A stretch of 64,000 nt of DNA from Beroe forskalii (lineage: Eukaryota; Ctenophora; Nuda; Beroida; Beroidae). The translations under genes were made by a program, and so were the position numbers. Below are positions 38,841-51,254 of the stretch, piece by piece. The notes under the pieces were generated by a model that was given only the letters and a program-made list of their open reading frames with translations, had not been told where the DNA came from and ran no database searches. The stretch covers positions 124,001 to 188,000 of the forward strand of contig WFMF01000093.1 of assembly GCA_011033025.1 (NCBI GenBank), in the 5' to 3' direction. Position 1 is the first letter of the stretch. Each line of letters begins with the position of its first letter.

Positions 38841-38990
38841 TCAAATTTTTTCCTGTTCCCAATCGCGTTTTTGTTTTACAAAAAGGCATTGAGAAAAGGT
38901 TAGCAGAGATCGTATATTGTGGGGGTTGTGTGTATACTACCTTTACGCGTACTGTTAAATCTGAAATAGGCGGTGTGCTGCGCGCGACCG
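38841..38990 (+). repeat. 150-bp dispersed repeat, copy 1
   Basis: Starts at ATTTTTTCCTGTTCCCAAT and ends at GCGCGACC. It is almost identical to 46446-46592. It has no coding content. It lies upstream of the 39223 frame. Confidence 0.8.
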
Positions 38991-39222
38991 AATTTGGTCG
39001 TATGCGATCCGTGGTGGTATGTCACAATTTTGCTACACTCACTGCGCGCCCATTGTACTCCATATGATTACACTCGCGCATCTGCTAGTACATTTAGCTC
39101 GTTGCCAAGGTAACCTTTCGAGTCCACTTCCTAAAACTCTCGCTTTTATCATTTCTCCCGTGATTCCGCTGCATTACGTTTGATCGCCCAAACCATTTTG
39201 TAAGTTAGATCCAAGTTCAACG

Positions 39223-39945
39223 ATGAGATACCGTGTGCTAATACTGCTTCTAATACTGGGCTGTTCGATGGACCTGGCACCTCCAGACAGCGGAATTACG
39301 GGAAACTATGATTTTATCCACGGTTTTTTCGATACTTTGGACTACCTTCTTTCAATTTTGGATTTGTGTATAGGCATTGTTTTATACGTTGGAAAGTCAT
39401 TCATTGCGTATTTCTGTCATGGTCTTACATTGTATTTCCAGCTGTTTTGTGAAATGATTAATGGTTTCTTGACTGATATTTGTTCTGAGGAAATGATGCA
39501 TTATTATCGAAGTCTATCAGATATGTTGTGTAACATGACTCATTACATTAACGATAATATCACCATATGGTATTTGTTCTTCCATTCTAGTCCCAGGTTT
39601 CAGCACAGTGCCTACGGAGTGTCTAGGAGGCAGGTAGTTATCAGGGTGACTCGCGTACCACAACAAGGCCATGCTAAGTTGTTACTCGCCCTGATCCTAC
39701 CTGTCTGCTTGAACTCAGCAACACCGGCTGACGTCATCATGGAGTGGGATCTCCACTTCATGATGACGCTATTCCAGGCACCAGGTAAGAGTGTTGTCAG
39801 GTCCCAGCCCATCCCACAAGTGCACGAGCTGATCATCGCTGTGGCCGACGTGGTGGAGTACGGGTTGGAGGTCCTTTACACCTGCGGCACTGACAAGAAC
39901 ATCCATCACACATGTACCGTTTTTCTGGAAGGTGGGTATTGCTGA
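39223..39945 (+). CDS. Unrecognised secreted or membrane-like protein frame
   Basis: A 240-codon frame starts with a good signal-peptide-like segment, MRYRVLILLLILGCSMDL, followed by a moderately hydrophobic, aromatic-rich part with two NxT sites. From about residue 122 the composition changes (VSRRQVVIRVTRVPQQGHA, then acidic and polar residues), which may mark a fused segment. There are seven or so Cys. I do not recognise the family. It lies just upstream of, and in the same orientation as, the Helitron coding relic, so it may be a passenger or N-terminal part of that element, or an independent gene. Confidence 0.4.
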   Translation: MRYRVLILLLILGCSMDLAPPDSGITGNYDFIHGFFDTLDYLLSILDLCIGIVLYVGKSFIAYFCHGLTLYFQLFCEMINGFLTDICSEEMMHYYRSLSDMLCNMTHYINDNITIWYLFFHSSPRFQHSAYGVSRRQVVIRVTRVPQQGHAKLLLALILPVCLNSATPADVIMEWDLHFMMTLFQAPGKSVVRSQPIPQVHELIIAVADVVEYGLEVLYTCGTDKNIHHTCTVFLEGGYC

Positions 39946-39984
39946 AAAAGTAAGTAGCGAAATTTCCCGAAGGAAGTCCCTGTC

Positions 39985-41209
39985 ATGGAATTCGCGCCTG
40001 GCCAAGGCAAAACGCCAATTCCACTTTTTACTGACCCAATGGCTGAGCCCTTATCTTTTCCTAATTTGTTTCCATTGGGCAAGGGCCATTTTTACGATAA
40101 GGACAGGCTAGGACTGATAGAAGCTAAGGAAATTCCCAAGCTGACGAGAAAAGGCTATGCAGAGCACCGTTTATACTCAGCTGACAGGAGATTTGCTTCT
40201 GATCCAGAGTGGATCTTCTTTACACAAGCTGCAGTTGAACGTGAGGCAATATACAGCAGCATAACCACCTTCCTTCGTAAGACCTGCAAGTCAACCACTG
40301 GTGGCATTAGAATAACAGCAGGCCTATTTAAAAACAACTTAATCGACACTGAAGATTTGCTTAATAACATCGATGCATTTCAGTTCATGAAAAACATTAA
40401 GGGCACTCCTGCAAAATGGAAGTGTCTTCAGTTGGATGGCACTGGCATGATCTCTCAGCTTGGGACATTTACTTGGTTTCTCTCATTCTCCATTAATGAT
40501 CTAATTTACGTCATACCTAATATCCTAAAGTTACAAGGCATTGAACCTGATGACGAGCTGCTAACAAATATGTCTTGGTCTCGTAAAGCATGAACATCTG
40601 AAACAGGATCCCGTGATTGCTGTAAGGATGTTTGACAGGTACTTCCATAAGGTATTTTCATATCTTCTTAAGAAACGTAAGGTATTTGGCGAGGTCGAGG
40701 CATACTGGAAGGGTCGAATTCGGTGACAGGGGCAGTCCTCACGGTCACTTACTGCTCAAACAGCGCAATGCTCCTCAACTCGGCGTTGACCCCTGAACGT
40801 TGTTATCGATCATATCGACAAACATATCACTACACACATCCCTACCGGAGGATCCGATCTTCATAAATGGGCCCAGTTGCAAATTCATAAACATACCAAA
40901 ACATGCACGAAGGGTAAAACAACAGATGAATGTCGATTTCACTTTCCAAGGCCTGTTTCTGAGAGAACTATAATTGCTGATGAAAATGGTAACGAACTTT
41001 TTGATGGAAATGTGAAAGTAGCTGCTAAGAATAAGGGTAGACGGCAAAGGTCATACATAAACGGGCACCTGGCAATGAATATGTCAATCCTTTTAATAAC
41101 GTTTCTGAAAGCCGTTCGATCTAACATGGACGTGCAATTCATCACTTCGATTTGGGACTTGGTTCATTACATTATAGCCTATGCTACAAAGTCTGAGAAG
41201 GATGTGTAG
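39985..41209 (+). pseudogene. Helitron replication initiator (Rep) coding relic
   Basis: Successive frames match the N-terminal region of Helitron Rep-helicases: EFAPGQGKTPIPLFTDPMAE, LSFPNLFPLGKGHF, RKGYAEHRLYSADRRFASDP, GTPAKWKCLQLDGTGMISQL. Then come HEHLKQDPVIAVRMFDRYF, VEFGDRGSPHGHLLL with the metal-binding HxH (about 40738-40746), and IHKHTKTC, CRFHFPRP, MDVQFITS. A frameshift separates the first two blocks and another the HxH region from the last. The Tyr block and the SF1 helicase expected downstream are not seen, so it is non-functional. Helitrons move by rolling-circle replication. Confidence 0.85.
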
Positions 41210-41519
41210 TGCTATGTCCGATGTGAAGGATAACATTTGCAATGACGAGAATAAAACGGAACCGTGTCTTCGTTGGTATTGTTAAATGGTTTCCTTTTTG
41301 TCCTATTCAATGGTTTTTTGTTTATATAAGATTTTATAAAACGTATTAAAAAAAGGTGTCCCTAGGAGACCCCAGGACCCAGTATTGATATCCTCAAATT
41401 TCAGGATGTATGTATTTATGTTATGTACCTATGTACCTATGTACAATATAGTTGAGCGTTGTTCTGATTTCTGTTTTAGCTTGATGTATAGTGTATCTTA
41501 CTCTTACTATATATAATGC

Positions 41520-41540
41520 GTGTTGTTAATATATATATAT

Positions 41541-41575
<35 letters not shown>

Positions 41576-42218
41576 TGGCGATTCGTTTTCAAGTAGGCAA
41601 CGAAATTCTTTTTTCATCGTGTTGCAAAAACTTTATAATAAATCAGAAAAATAATACAAGATTTTTTCGGCCACCCTGAGGGGCGTGGTGGGCCACGCCC
41701 TTTTTTCGCAAAATTAAAGTTCGAATTTTTCCAAAATTCTTTCGCCATCGAGTTGCTTATGATGAATAAAAATTTTTGAGAATTTTGTCCAGTTATTGGG
41801 TCACCCTGAGGGGCGTGGGGGGCCACGCCCTTTTTCGCAAAATTAAACTTTCGAATTTTTTCAAAATTCCTACGCCATTGAGTTGCTTATGATGAATAAG
41901 AATTTTGAGAATTTTGTCCGAATTATTGGGTCACTCTGAGGAGCGTGGGAGGCCACGCCCTTTTTTCGAAAAAAATAGATTTTCGAATTTTTTCAAAATT
42001 CTTTCGCTGTGGAGTTGCTTATGATGAGTTAAGGTTTTGAGAATATTGTCGGCAATATTGGGTTACCGTTGGGGGCGTGGGAAGCTTTTTTTTCGTAGAA
42101 ATTTAAGTTTAGAATTTCCCCTCCAAACTCGCTCGGTCAAATCACTGTCAAAGGGACATGTGGCCGTTAGCTCATGCGGCTGCCATCATTCGCCGTCCGT
42201 AGGACGGGAACCGACTAG
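41520..42218 (+). mobile_element. Helitron 3' region: microsatellite, 130-bp tandem units, terminal hairpin and CTAG
   Basis: A TTTA microsatellite and TGGCGATTC are followed by about four units of 120-130 bp, each with GGGGCGTGG, GGCCACGCCC and GAGTTGCTTATGATGA. The last 90 bp end in a perfect hairpin CCGTCCGTAGGACGG and, 8 bp later, CTAG followed by T. A hairpin close to a CTRR end is the hallmark of Helitron 3' termini. The same 3' end occurs at 52197. Orientation and position fit it being the end of the element carrying the Rep relic. Confidence 0.8.
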
Positions 42219-43600
42219 TACCTTTAATAGTCAAATAGTGAACATACTTCGAAGTGATGAAAACATCTAGGTATGTGTTTGCTGGCCTTCGTTATTTATG
42301 TATTTGTTTGTCTTTTTTGCAATAATATTATGTACTTACTAAGTTACTAAGCTCATACATCAATTATCGATAGGCAGCTGTCATTATAGATAAAACACAA
42401 GCTGTGTTTATGTTTACATAATATGTATGGTATGTTGTACATGTTTAGATGTTTGTTTATCCAACTAATTATCACCCATTTACACCTTGTATTGTACACA
42501 GTACACAGTGAAACGTGGCTTACCCTTCAGCTATAGAACCCTCTGACGTTAGACCATAACAATACTTACCTAGACACATTGCCTGGTGGTGTCCATATTA
42601 GTTTAGACCCTCACCCCATGGGTCTAAACCGGATATTAAATCCCAAATGGACCAAGCATGTGCAGGGTTATTTATCTTATGTTGCTGACTGCTGCATTGC
42701 GTACGACAAGAATTCTCGATTTCCTGACATTTAATTAAACCTCCACCGCGGATTTTTTATTCCGCCAGTGACAGAGTTCCAGTGAACTCAAGTTCGCCTT
42801 GGATACCGGCACTCATTCGCCGGACTCCGCAGGGGACCAAATACTCGGCAGTGGACTCTCAAAAAGTCCGCTGTGGGCCCATTGACGTCCACCAAAAGTT
42901 AAAGTGGATTTTAATGAATTCTAAGGCAGACCCGCAGCCAGGGTCGTCTGCTCACAAAATTTCAGCAGTGTACATACATAATACAAGGTCTTGAATTCGT
43001 ACACGTCAGCACAACACTTTTTTAACTCACAATTAACCTTTTCTAAATTTTAACTTGTCAAAGTACATTCTGATAAGCTGCCTTTAAAGCTTGTATGGAG
43101 TGGCACGTGGACACGTAATGGTATGTTAAAACGACAGTGCATACTGCATTGGTATCATAGTGCATACTAAGTAATTACACTCAACGAATGTAGATCAACT
43201 TGCGCTTTATTTTTCCGTAATTTTCTTCCATATTTTCTATAACAGTATTACTTTCGATCATGATTTTTAAGTATTTTTATGTGTGGATTTCCAGCCACAC
43301 GCAAATGCGCAAATTTTTGTTACCTTGCTCAATATATTTGTGACCGAGCTTTTTGTCGAATATATTTTTTCAAAAACGATAACACTAGAATTGCTAGTAC
43401 AGGAACGTGTCAAATAGGATATTAATATTGGACCAAATTGCGCAGTATTTTGCCACAATAGAAACAGCCATCAATTGCAACTGACAAGTTTAATGCAGTA
43501 GATGATATCGTTCCGTTATCATGACTCTATTACTGGCAGCCAAGTAGTCAAGTGACTGCCACGTGACCACCACCTGATGAGAAATTCACAGGAGCTTGGC
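42219..43600. other. AT-rich sequence without a recognised gene
   Basis: No gene was seen. Part of it (42530-42660) is the diverged inverted counterpart of the repeat at 26290-26450. Confidence 0.4.
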
Positions 43601-43606
43601 CAATGT

Positions 43607-43702
43607 CCAATCAGAACGCGGTATGATGCAAATCCTCGACCAATCAGAACGCTGTACAATGCAAATCCTCGACCAATCAGAACGCTGTATGATGCAAATC
43701 CC
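43607..43702 (+). promoter_or_regulatory. Three tandem CCAAT plus octamer modules
   Basis: Three imperfect units of about 34-38 bp each carry CCAATCAGAACG and then TGCAAATCC. Two of the three have the full POU octamer ATGCAAAT preceded by GATG, and the third has AATGCAAAT. CCAAT boxes with octamers are found in known promoters. It is 0.94 kb upstream of the membrane-protein gene at 44641. Function is inferred. Confidence 0.45.
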
Positions 43703-44640
43703 GGATACTGATTTGTTATAACCTTCAGTGACTGATACCCCTTGAACTGAATACCTCTCCACACTTTACTTAGATATTCACATCGTGAAACTTCTATATT
43801 ACAGTGCAAAGCAATGGAAATCAGGGATAATATTGTAAACTTAAACACTGGAATTGGCAGCTCAATTACACTGAAGCAACATAACTTCACATTTTATGTG
43901 ATTAGGAAGAGGCTGCAGAAGTGGGCATACATGAGGTAAAAAGTTAGCGTAGAATAGCTGGCAGTTTAGACACATTACCTAATATGAAGTGTCATGGGAA
44001 GTGAGGAAAGTTTGACAGGTTAAAGTGATGCCAATAGCTTCAAAACTTCAATAATATGCGCTACAGCTCTACGTTATATAGCAATATAATTTCTCGTGTC
44101 AAAAATAATAATATACAGTTTCCTGCAGCTTCACCCGCAATTGCACATTCCACATGTGGAATGGACGTTTTCTGGAGCTCGTTTAGTTTTGTACTTCGTT
44201 TATAAGTTTGTAAAATGTTTGTACGCGTATTTTACACTTGTTTTTCTCAAAGTCTCAACGGGGGCACCACTTGGAAACCCCAAATGTCACTCAATGATTA
44301 TCATTTATTTTGACTATTTTACATGTCTGAAGTCAGACACTTTCAATTAATTGATGGAGATCCAAACATATCAATTGTTCATTGATAACACATTTCAATG
44401 GCCACATTTTAGGATTTGCTCATAAATGGGATAGAAATGGTCGTCAAAAAACTAAAACAAAAATTTCAAGAAAATTTTTGGCATACTGTCCAGATTTAAT
44501 GGCTTCCAGAACAATTTTCTTACAAACTTAAAATTAAAAGACTAAATTAAATTCCCACTATAAATTTGATAACAATTTAATCAACAGTCCAGATGGCATA
44601 GGCTGAAAGTACATAGGAATTAATCAGTTACGAAATATAG

Positions 44641-45741
44641 ATGCCGTTTCAAGTCATGGATGTGATATCTGGTTGGGGACGGGATAAGCTAATAGCGTTC
44701 TCCATTGTACTGGTCCTGATAGTAGGCTCCCTACTTGCACTGATTCTTTGTGGGGCCTTGGTGTCTAGGCCCAACTTTCATGGGGCAAAGTTCAAACCAG
44801 GGTCTTGTCAATTCATAACGACGGAGATCAGCGACAAAGATTCCACTATAAACAGGTAACCAATGTATGATAAATAACAACTTATCACCTTTTCAAGTGG
44901 TAGCCCTGGTGCATGTGCACCCTCACTCCAACCCTCTCTTCAGGTGTGACTGTGCTGATGATGGAAGTAAGAAGGTCTGTGACAGTTACTATCCCTGTGT
45001 CATGATCAAGGGCACATTCCGGGAAGGGGGCATTGGTTCTGATCCAGTGAACGGTACTGTTGTAATAGTAGTTGATTGTTATTTACTATTTCTGATAGAT
45101 TTATGTCCTGGAGAGGTAAAACTGTATAAGATTCGTTTCCATCAGGGCAACAGGGAGGTCCCGTGCTAGGGACTCTGTTAGGATCTCTTGTAGATCCATC
45201 CCCCGTTTAGTAGTAGATAAATTTATGAAATACTTATGTTTTTAGAACCCTCACCTTATAGCTTATGTCTAACTAACCTTTCCCTTGACTACATCTCCAC
45301 CAGGAACCTTCCATTGGGACTACTCAGCCCTCTCCAAAGGCTGCTTTGTAATACCTCCCTGCACTAGAAGCTACACCTCCAATGAGGCAATGGTGGAGAG
45401 GTACTGGACATTTCTCTGATGTTGATGACTTTTGAATAAATTCTGGATCTTCGATACAAATTACTCATATATTCATTCCAATGATTTTTGAGTTCCCTTT
45501 AAAATGCCTCAATTACTCACATATGCAAAATTACACATGTCACCCCCCTCCAAGGTACTGGGGCAGAGTCTACGAGTCCCTGAAGGACTCTGAGGAGTTC
45601 GAGTGTTGGGGACATGACGGTAAGATGTACCTCTGGATGGAGTACTCCAATGCTAAGGGGTACATGGGGGTGTTTATACCCCTTGCTTTCTTAGTAATAG
45701 GCGGAGTCTTTGCGTTTGGTTTTTGGGTTTTCTTTCTTTAG
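44641..45741 (+). CDS. Two-span membrane protein resembling BK-channel beta subunits (KCNMB), four exons
   Basis: Exons 44641-44855, 44944-45053, 45304-45400 and 45555-45741 join in phases 2, 1 and 2 with GT..AG introns to give 202 residues. Topology is a short N-terminus, TM1 (IAFSIVLVLIVGSLLALILC), a Cys-rich loop of about 115 residues, and TM2 (FIPLAFLVIGGVFAFGFWVF). Loop motifs CDCADDGSK, YYPCVMIKGTF, CFVIPPCTRS, ERYWGRVYESL and FECW line up in order with those of vertebrate KCNMB proteins ('YPCVQVYV', 'CSYIPPCKR', 'QQYWKDEI', 'FTCYF'). Members of that family bind Slo1 channels and tune gating. TipE-type sodium-channel subunits have the same topology and are the main alternative. The start is the first ATG; a second Met is five codons in. 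Confidence 0.75.
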
Positions 45742-46147
45742 CTTGCTGCTTGACTCTTAGATTTTATAGTTTTTTTATGAGTCAGTGGACTTGAAGACAA
45801 TTGAAATTTCAGTTTTATGAGAGGCGTTTTCAAGAAAGATTTTAGTATTTTATTTGGTAACTGTTTTGCAATTAACTCTTTGCTTTGTTGAATTTATGAC
45901 GCTTTAAATACTATTTACATTATATCTTCCAATTTCTGTGTAATTTACAATATTCTTTGTTTTTGTCTTTGACGAAAAGTATTATTAGTACTTACGTAAT
46001 TTACTTCAGTATAAGGAAGATATTGATAATAATATTATATTCAATTGATAATGGAAATAGACAATAGAAAATTTTAAAACAACAAGAAAAACCTTCAGGG
46101 TTCAACTCATAACAATAGTTTATCAATGTAGGTTGACATTCGGCATC

Positions 46148-46341
46148 ATGGGTCAAATGGGTTGGTGCAAGATTTCCCTCTTAACTACATCCTTGCTCCT
46201 GATCATAGGCGGTACAATCTCACTCATTATATGCGGCGTGGTCATTTCCAGGCCCAACTTTCATGGGGCGAAGTTCAAAGCTGGCACCTGCCAACTCACA
46301 ACAACTGAGGATATGGACTATGATGCAGCCCCTCTTGAAAG
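46148..46341 (+). pseudogene. First exon of a tandem paralogue of the KCNMB-like gene
   Basis: An exon with a GTAACA donor in the same phase encodes MGQMGWCKISLLTT, TM1 and then SRPNFHGAKFKAGTCQLTTT, nearly identical to the first gene after TM1. No second, third or fourth exon was found downstream. The intron is interrupted 105 bp after the donor by the dispersed repeat at 46446. It is either a partial duplicate or a gene whose remaining exons lie much farther away. Confidence 0.7.
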
Positions 46342-46445
46342 GTAACAGGATTGACAACTCCCTCTCTTTGCTTCCTTGTTCTCTTATTGTCTTCATTTTC
46401 CTTTATTGTTCTTCATTTTCCTTCCTTGTCTTTATCCTCTTATTG

Positions 46446-46592
46446 TCTTAATTTTTTCCTGTTCCCAATAGCGTTTTTGTTTTACAAAAAGGCATTGAGA
46501 ATAAGTTAGCAGAGATCGTGTATTTTGGGGGTTGTGTGTATACTACCTTTACGCGTACTGTTAAATCTGAAATAAGTGCTGCGCGCGACCAT
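46446..46592 (+). repeat. 150-bp dispersed repeat, copy 2
   Basis: Near-identical to 38841-38990, same orientation. It lies in what would be the first intron of the paralogue exon. Downstream is a GTGGTGGTGG simple repeat. Confidence 0.8.
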
Positions 46593-48600
46593 GTGTCGTC
46601 GTGGTGGTGGTGGTGGTTGGTGGTACACTTTCATGCATCCAACTGCTCCTTTATAATATCACTCGCGTCAGAGTAGCTTGGTGTAGTGGCATCCTTTGCA
46701 TTGTGGGCTGCAGCTAGCTAACTGGGCTGCTTAGTAGGTATTCGAGTTCAATGCTCTGTTCATTCTGATGTTGAAATAAATTCTTTTTCAAAAATTCTAC
46801 GATTATTTAATTAATCACAAAATCAAAACAATATCAATTTTCACGGAATCAATCAAATAATTGATTGGATTTCAATCACACAGTCATTTGGCCATGTTTA
46901 AGTAGCGGGCAACTCGGCCAATTTACAATGGGCAGTATTTGTGTTATCAGTTACGAATGATCTAAAGAATTGACTTGAGAAAAGTAAGACATGAGAGTTT
47001 TATCGGTTCATGATTGATAATAAGGATATATCTGAATCTTTTTAAATCTTGGTCAGTAATCATACTGAGTATTTCAATCTTGAAATTATCAAGGCGTTGC
47101 ACAATAATATCGAAAATTGCAATGGTTTGATATCTGCGACGCAACACAAAAGAAAATGTTACGCGTAACGAAAATGGTGATCATAGTTATGAAACTCTGA
47201 ACGGCGCGCAACTAAAACAAATCTTCAAAGAGTTCTATGAAATGGCGGGAACGCGCGCATAAACATTTAGCACGTGAAACGAAGTCGCCCACGTGATATT
47301 TAGATCTGCGCGCGTTAATTCAAACTTGTGGAAGGAAATGTATTATATAGCGCCCGTGCATAACAAGGAATATTTATGAAATTCATTCAATGATTTTAGT
47401 ATTGTGAAGTGACTATGTGACACTTGAAGTTGATAGAAGAAGCGTTTATCACGGAAAAATTATTTCAGATAAATCTTAAGTTTATTAAAGACAACCTCTT
47501 TGTCTTAATTCTCGTTGGTATACACACGCGATTGTACCTTGATTTTGGAGGTCATTTTTATGCTTTATAAGTTTTTAGTCAATTCACCATGTCAGTAAAT
47601 AAGACGGAAAACGGTCGTAGATCGAATGACGGCGTGTTTTCATACCAAGCCCCAGGGAACAGGAAATTAAGCGCCTGCATACGGGAACAACGAGCTCAAG
47701 AAATAAGCCGGCAGGCGCAATTCTTGTTTATGGATCATAGTTAAGATATGAATTATGAAAATATTATTGAAAACCATAAACTACGGAAGAATATTACAGG
47801 GGACCCACTACAACTAAATCACTTCGACTTATAATGGACATATCATAAACTGGCTGAAATCATGACTTTAGTGGGATCAGTCGCCTGTTTTTCATCAGAC
47901 TTTCTAATCACTTGGTCAGACATGAAGGCAATTTATGGGTAAAAATGGGTTAATAAGTTAAACTTGGCAAGTTAAAAAGTTCCTTCCAAGACACTCCCGT
48001 TTTTTTTAATAAGTCATTTCCGCTAGAATCATTTCATTTTCTGAGGTAACAGCGCTTTTTGTTTGAGTGGACTCGTTTTTTCTTTTATTAGTTCTGCGTG
48101 AAGGAATTATGCTTGGAGAAAGGTATCTTTTGGTAGTCTTTCAAGAATTTTGTGCCGCGGAAGAATTCAATAATTTTATTAAATATTTTTGAATTTATGT
48201 CAGCTTTGAATAGTTATCCTGATTTTACTAATTAGAATTTATTGAAATGTTTTTCCTCTTGTTGCTGAAGTAGAGAATTCACAGAGAATGTGTTGGCATG
48301 CTTCTAAAAGTCAAAGTTTTTGCAACCAATAGCATCTTGCATAAATCAGACTTTTCAAGCCTATTTATAAAAAATGCCGATTTATCTTGATAGAATTCAT
48401 TTCTATCAAGATAAACAGATAAGATTTTTTTGCGAATTAACGGAAATAATTATCGTTGTCAACTATTGAAGTTGGACTAGAAAGCTTCTTTTAAGACGCC
48501 AAATGACAAGTTTGACAAGCAAGGCCACGCCCATTTTCGTCATGGGTATTTTGACCAAAAATCGGGACTTTGGCATGATTAGAAATGTCAGAATAAGTAA
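46593..48600. other. AT-rich sequence, nothing recognised
   Basis: No gene was seen. A short imperfect hairpin (TATCTTGATAGAATTCATTTCTATCAAGATA, given here only as arms TATCTTGATAGAA and complement) lies near 48376-48412. Confidence 0.4.
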
Positions 48601-50690
48601 TAACACACTTCTAAAGAAGTGTGTTAGAAACTTTTCCCCTTTTTGGAGGGTTTTTTTTACCCAATAGTGCAATTTCCCCGGGGTTTTCCAAAAAAATATA
48701 AGTTTTGGGGGTTTTTTCCCGCTTTTTTTTAACCTTTTTTGATGAATTAATTAAAATTTTTTCTAGTTTTTTAAAGGGTTCAGGTGGGCACAGATCTTTT
48801 CCCCACACAAGTTAATTAACATGACATTTTTGTTGCCCACTTTGAATCTTTTCCCCCCTTTTTCAGCGTTTTTTCCGTCCCTTTTCCCCTTTTACCGGCA
48901 TCAAACATACCATTTTGGGACTTTGAATTTGCATTCGTAAAACCTGAGACTGGGGGTTACTGAAAATTACATCTTTCAAGCTCTTGGGGCTTTCAAACAA
49001 TTTCCTTTTTTCTTTGGTAAAAAAGATAAAGTTAAAAATGCCGGTTACTTATCGTAAAACCTTAAGTTTGTATCGTTCCCTACCCATTTGTTTTCCCCAT
49101 TTCCCCTTTCCTTTGTTATGCTTTTCTTTTTTTTTTGGCAAAACCCTCAGATTTCAATCTCGCCCTACAAGTTCTTTCTTGTTCCCCAACATTGCACCCC
49201 AGTGGTTTTTTGGGTCTTCAAATTTTCCTTTTGATTTTTTTGGTATCGAAAAAAAACTGTTTGGGTTTTTCAATTTGTGCTTTGGTAATCGTGCGGGGTA
49301 ACGTTTCTTGAAGGGATAATCGGGCTATAAGGTGTTCCCCGGGAGCCCTACAAACATGACTAGCCATTATTTTTTAGGAATTTTTTTTGGTTTATTCTAA
49401 AAAAGACTTTCAAAAAGTTCTAAAAAAAAAAACAAAAAAAACAAAACAAATAAAACAAAAAACAAAAAAACAAAAAAACAAAAAAATAAAAATACAAAAA
49501 AATACAAAAACATAAAAAACAAAAAAACAAAAAACAAAAAACAAAAAACAAAAAGTTACAAAAAACAAAAACATAAAAAACAATAAAATACAATAAAAAC
49601 AAAAAATACAAAAACAAAAACATAAAAAACCAAAATTATGAAAACCAAAAATACAAAAAAAATATGAAAGGGAATTTGGTTTGTGCCCATTTTGTTGCTG
49701 TGGTGTCGTCTTCAAAATCGAGTGAAACCACTCTAATAAAGTATTTTGCGATAGAACGCTATTTTCCTACTCTGAACATCTGTAACTCAGAGAGTTTTCG
49801 CCAGATTGTGTTTTTACTGATACATTGCTTTTAGACCTAGAGGAGTTCTCAATTTAAGGCGATCGGTCGAAAATTTTTTGTCACAGGAGGCTTCTAAAAT
49901 GTAACTGCCAAATGCTTGAAATTACGTTTAAGACCGAAAATTTAGAATGTAGCCCTATATGGTGATACAATGACGAAGTGATAATAGTCTCCTCAATGCC
50001 TCAATAAATAGGAATGAGAAAGCTACGATGAAATTGTGAAACGTAAGTTCACGTGGATGTTTTCTAGAAATTATGGGATTTCAAAGAAATTTATATTTGC
50101 ATAGGTCATTCGACTTGATTACATTGAAACAAGTTCAGATGCGATAGAAACACGTAAACTTGATGCCAGTTTCTGTATTTCAGCTGTTGAGTTCACGTCG
50201 ATGAGTTGAAGGAATTGATAAGAAATACGTGACCAATGTTGTTTGTTCCGAGTTAGAATAAAGGTTTGGTTATGTGGGCTCGAACTGACAATATGAATGT
50301 GAAAATGGATTTTCCACACTCAATTCAGCAGAAGGTTACTACGCCAACCTTAATAACTTGATGTATCAATAGTATTATATTTACTCTTTTATTTGTTTTT
50401 AATCTATTTTGTAATTTTTGTATTTTTTTGTATTTCATGTTTTGTGTTTTTATGATTTTGTTTTTGTATTTTTGTTTTTTTTTTTTTGTTTTTTGTTTTT
50501 TTGTTTTTATGTTTTGTATTTTTTTATTTTTTTGTTTTTGTTTTTTGTTTGTATTTTTGTATTTTTTTGTATTTTTGTTTTTTTGTTTTTTTTGTTTTTT
50601 GTTTTTTGTTTTTTTTGTTAAGGTAAATGTGATTTTTGAAAAACAAAAAAAACAAAAAAAACAAAAAAATATGTCGGCCACCCCCCAATG
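48601..50690. repeat. Homopolymer-rich and low-complexity stretch
   Basis: 48600-49330 is packed with runs of T, C, G and A that look like stretched homopolymers. 49420-49670 is an array of CAAAAAA-type units and 50410-50640 is the complementary TTTTTTG-type, so the two face each other. Frames of Phe/Cys or Lys/Gln/Asn here are compositional only. 49740-50340 is ordinary AT-rich sequence. Confidence 0.75.
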
Positions 50691-50691
50691 A

Positions 50692-51254
50692 GACTAGCAG
50701 GCCCGTTGGGCCTGCAAATTCACAGCTCACTCGGCGCTGCTACGCAGCACCTCGTTCGCAAATACCATCATTCAATCTGATTGAATATTTTTTACCGCAT
50801 CGAAAAATTCCAATCAGAACAAAAGTTATTTGAGCAACAAAATCAAAACAGCATTAAACAAAAATGAATGCGCGCGCGCAGTTAATCTGCACGTGCATTT
50901 TTCCCCATTGTGCGCGCGTTGCCATGGGGCGTGACGTACAAAGAAAAAACACAATCTGCGACTTTATAAGTAAGACTAGCAGGCCCGTTGGGCCTGCAAA
51001 TTCACAGCTCACTCGGCGCTGCTACGCAGCACCTCGTTCGCAAATACCATCATTCAATCTGATTGAATATTTTTTACCGCATCGAAAAATTCCAATCAGA
51101 ACAAAAGTTATTTGAGCAACAAAATCAAAACAGCATTAAACAAAAATGAATGCGCGCGCGCAGTTAATCTGCACGTGCATTTTTCCCCATTGTGCGCGCG
51201 TTGCCGTGGGGCGTGACGTACAAAGAAAAAACACAATCTGCGACTTTATAAGTA

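Noticed and set aside
41380-42218. The 120-130-bp GGCCACGCCC units as an independent satellite
   Set aside because: The same units occur at 51380-52080 inside a bounded Helitron-type element with the same 3' end, so they are part of that element.
49410-50691. Phe/Cys-rich and Lys/Asn-rich open frames
   Set aside because: They lie wholly in A- and T-rich simple repeats.
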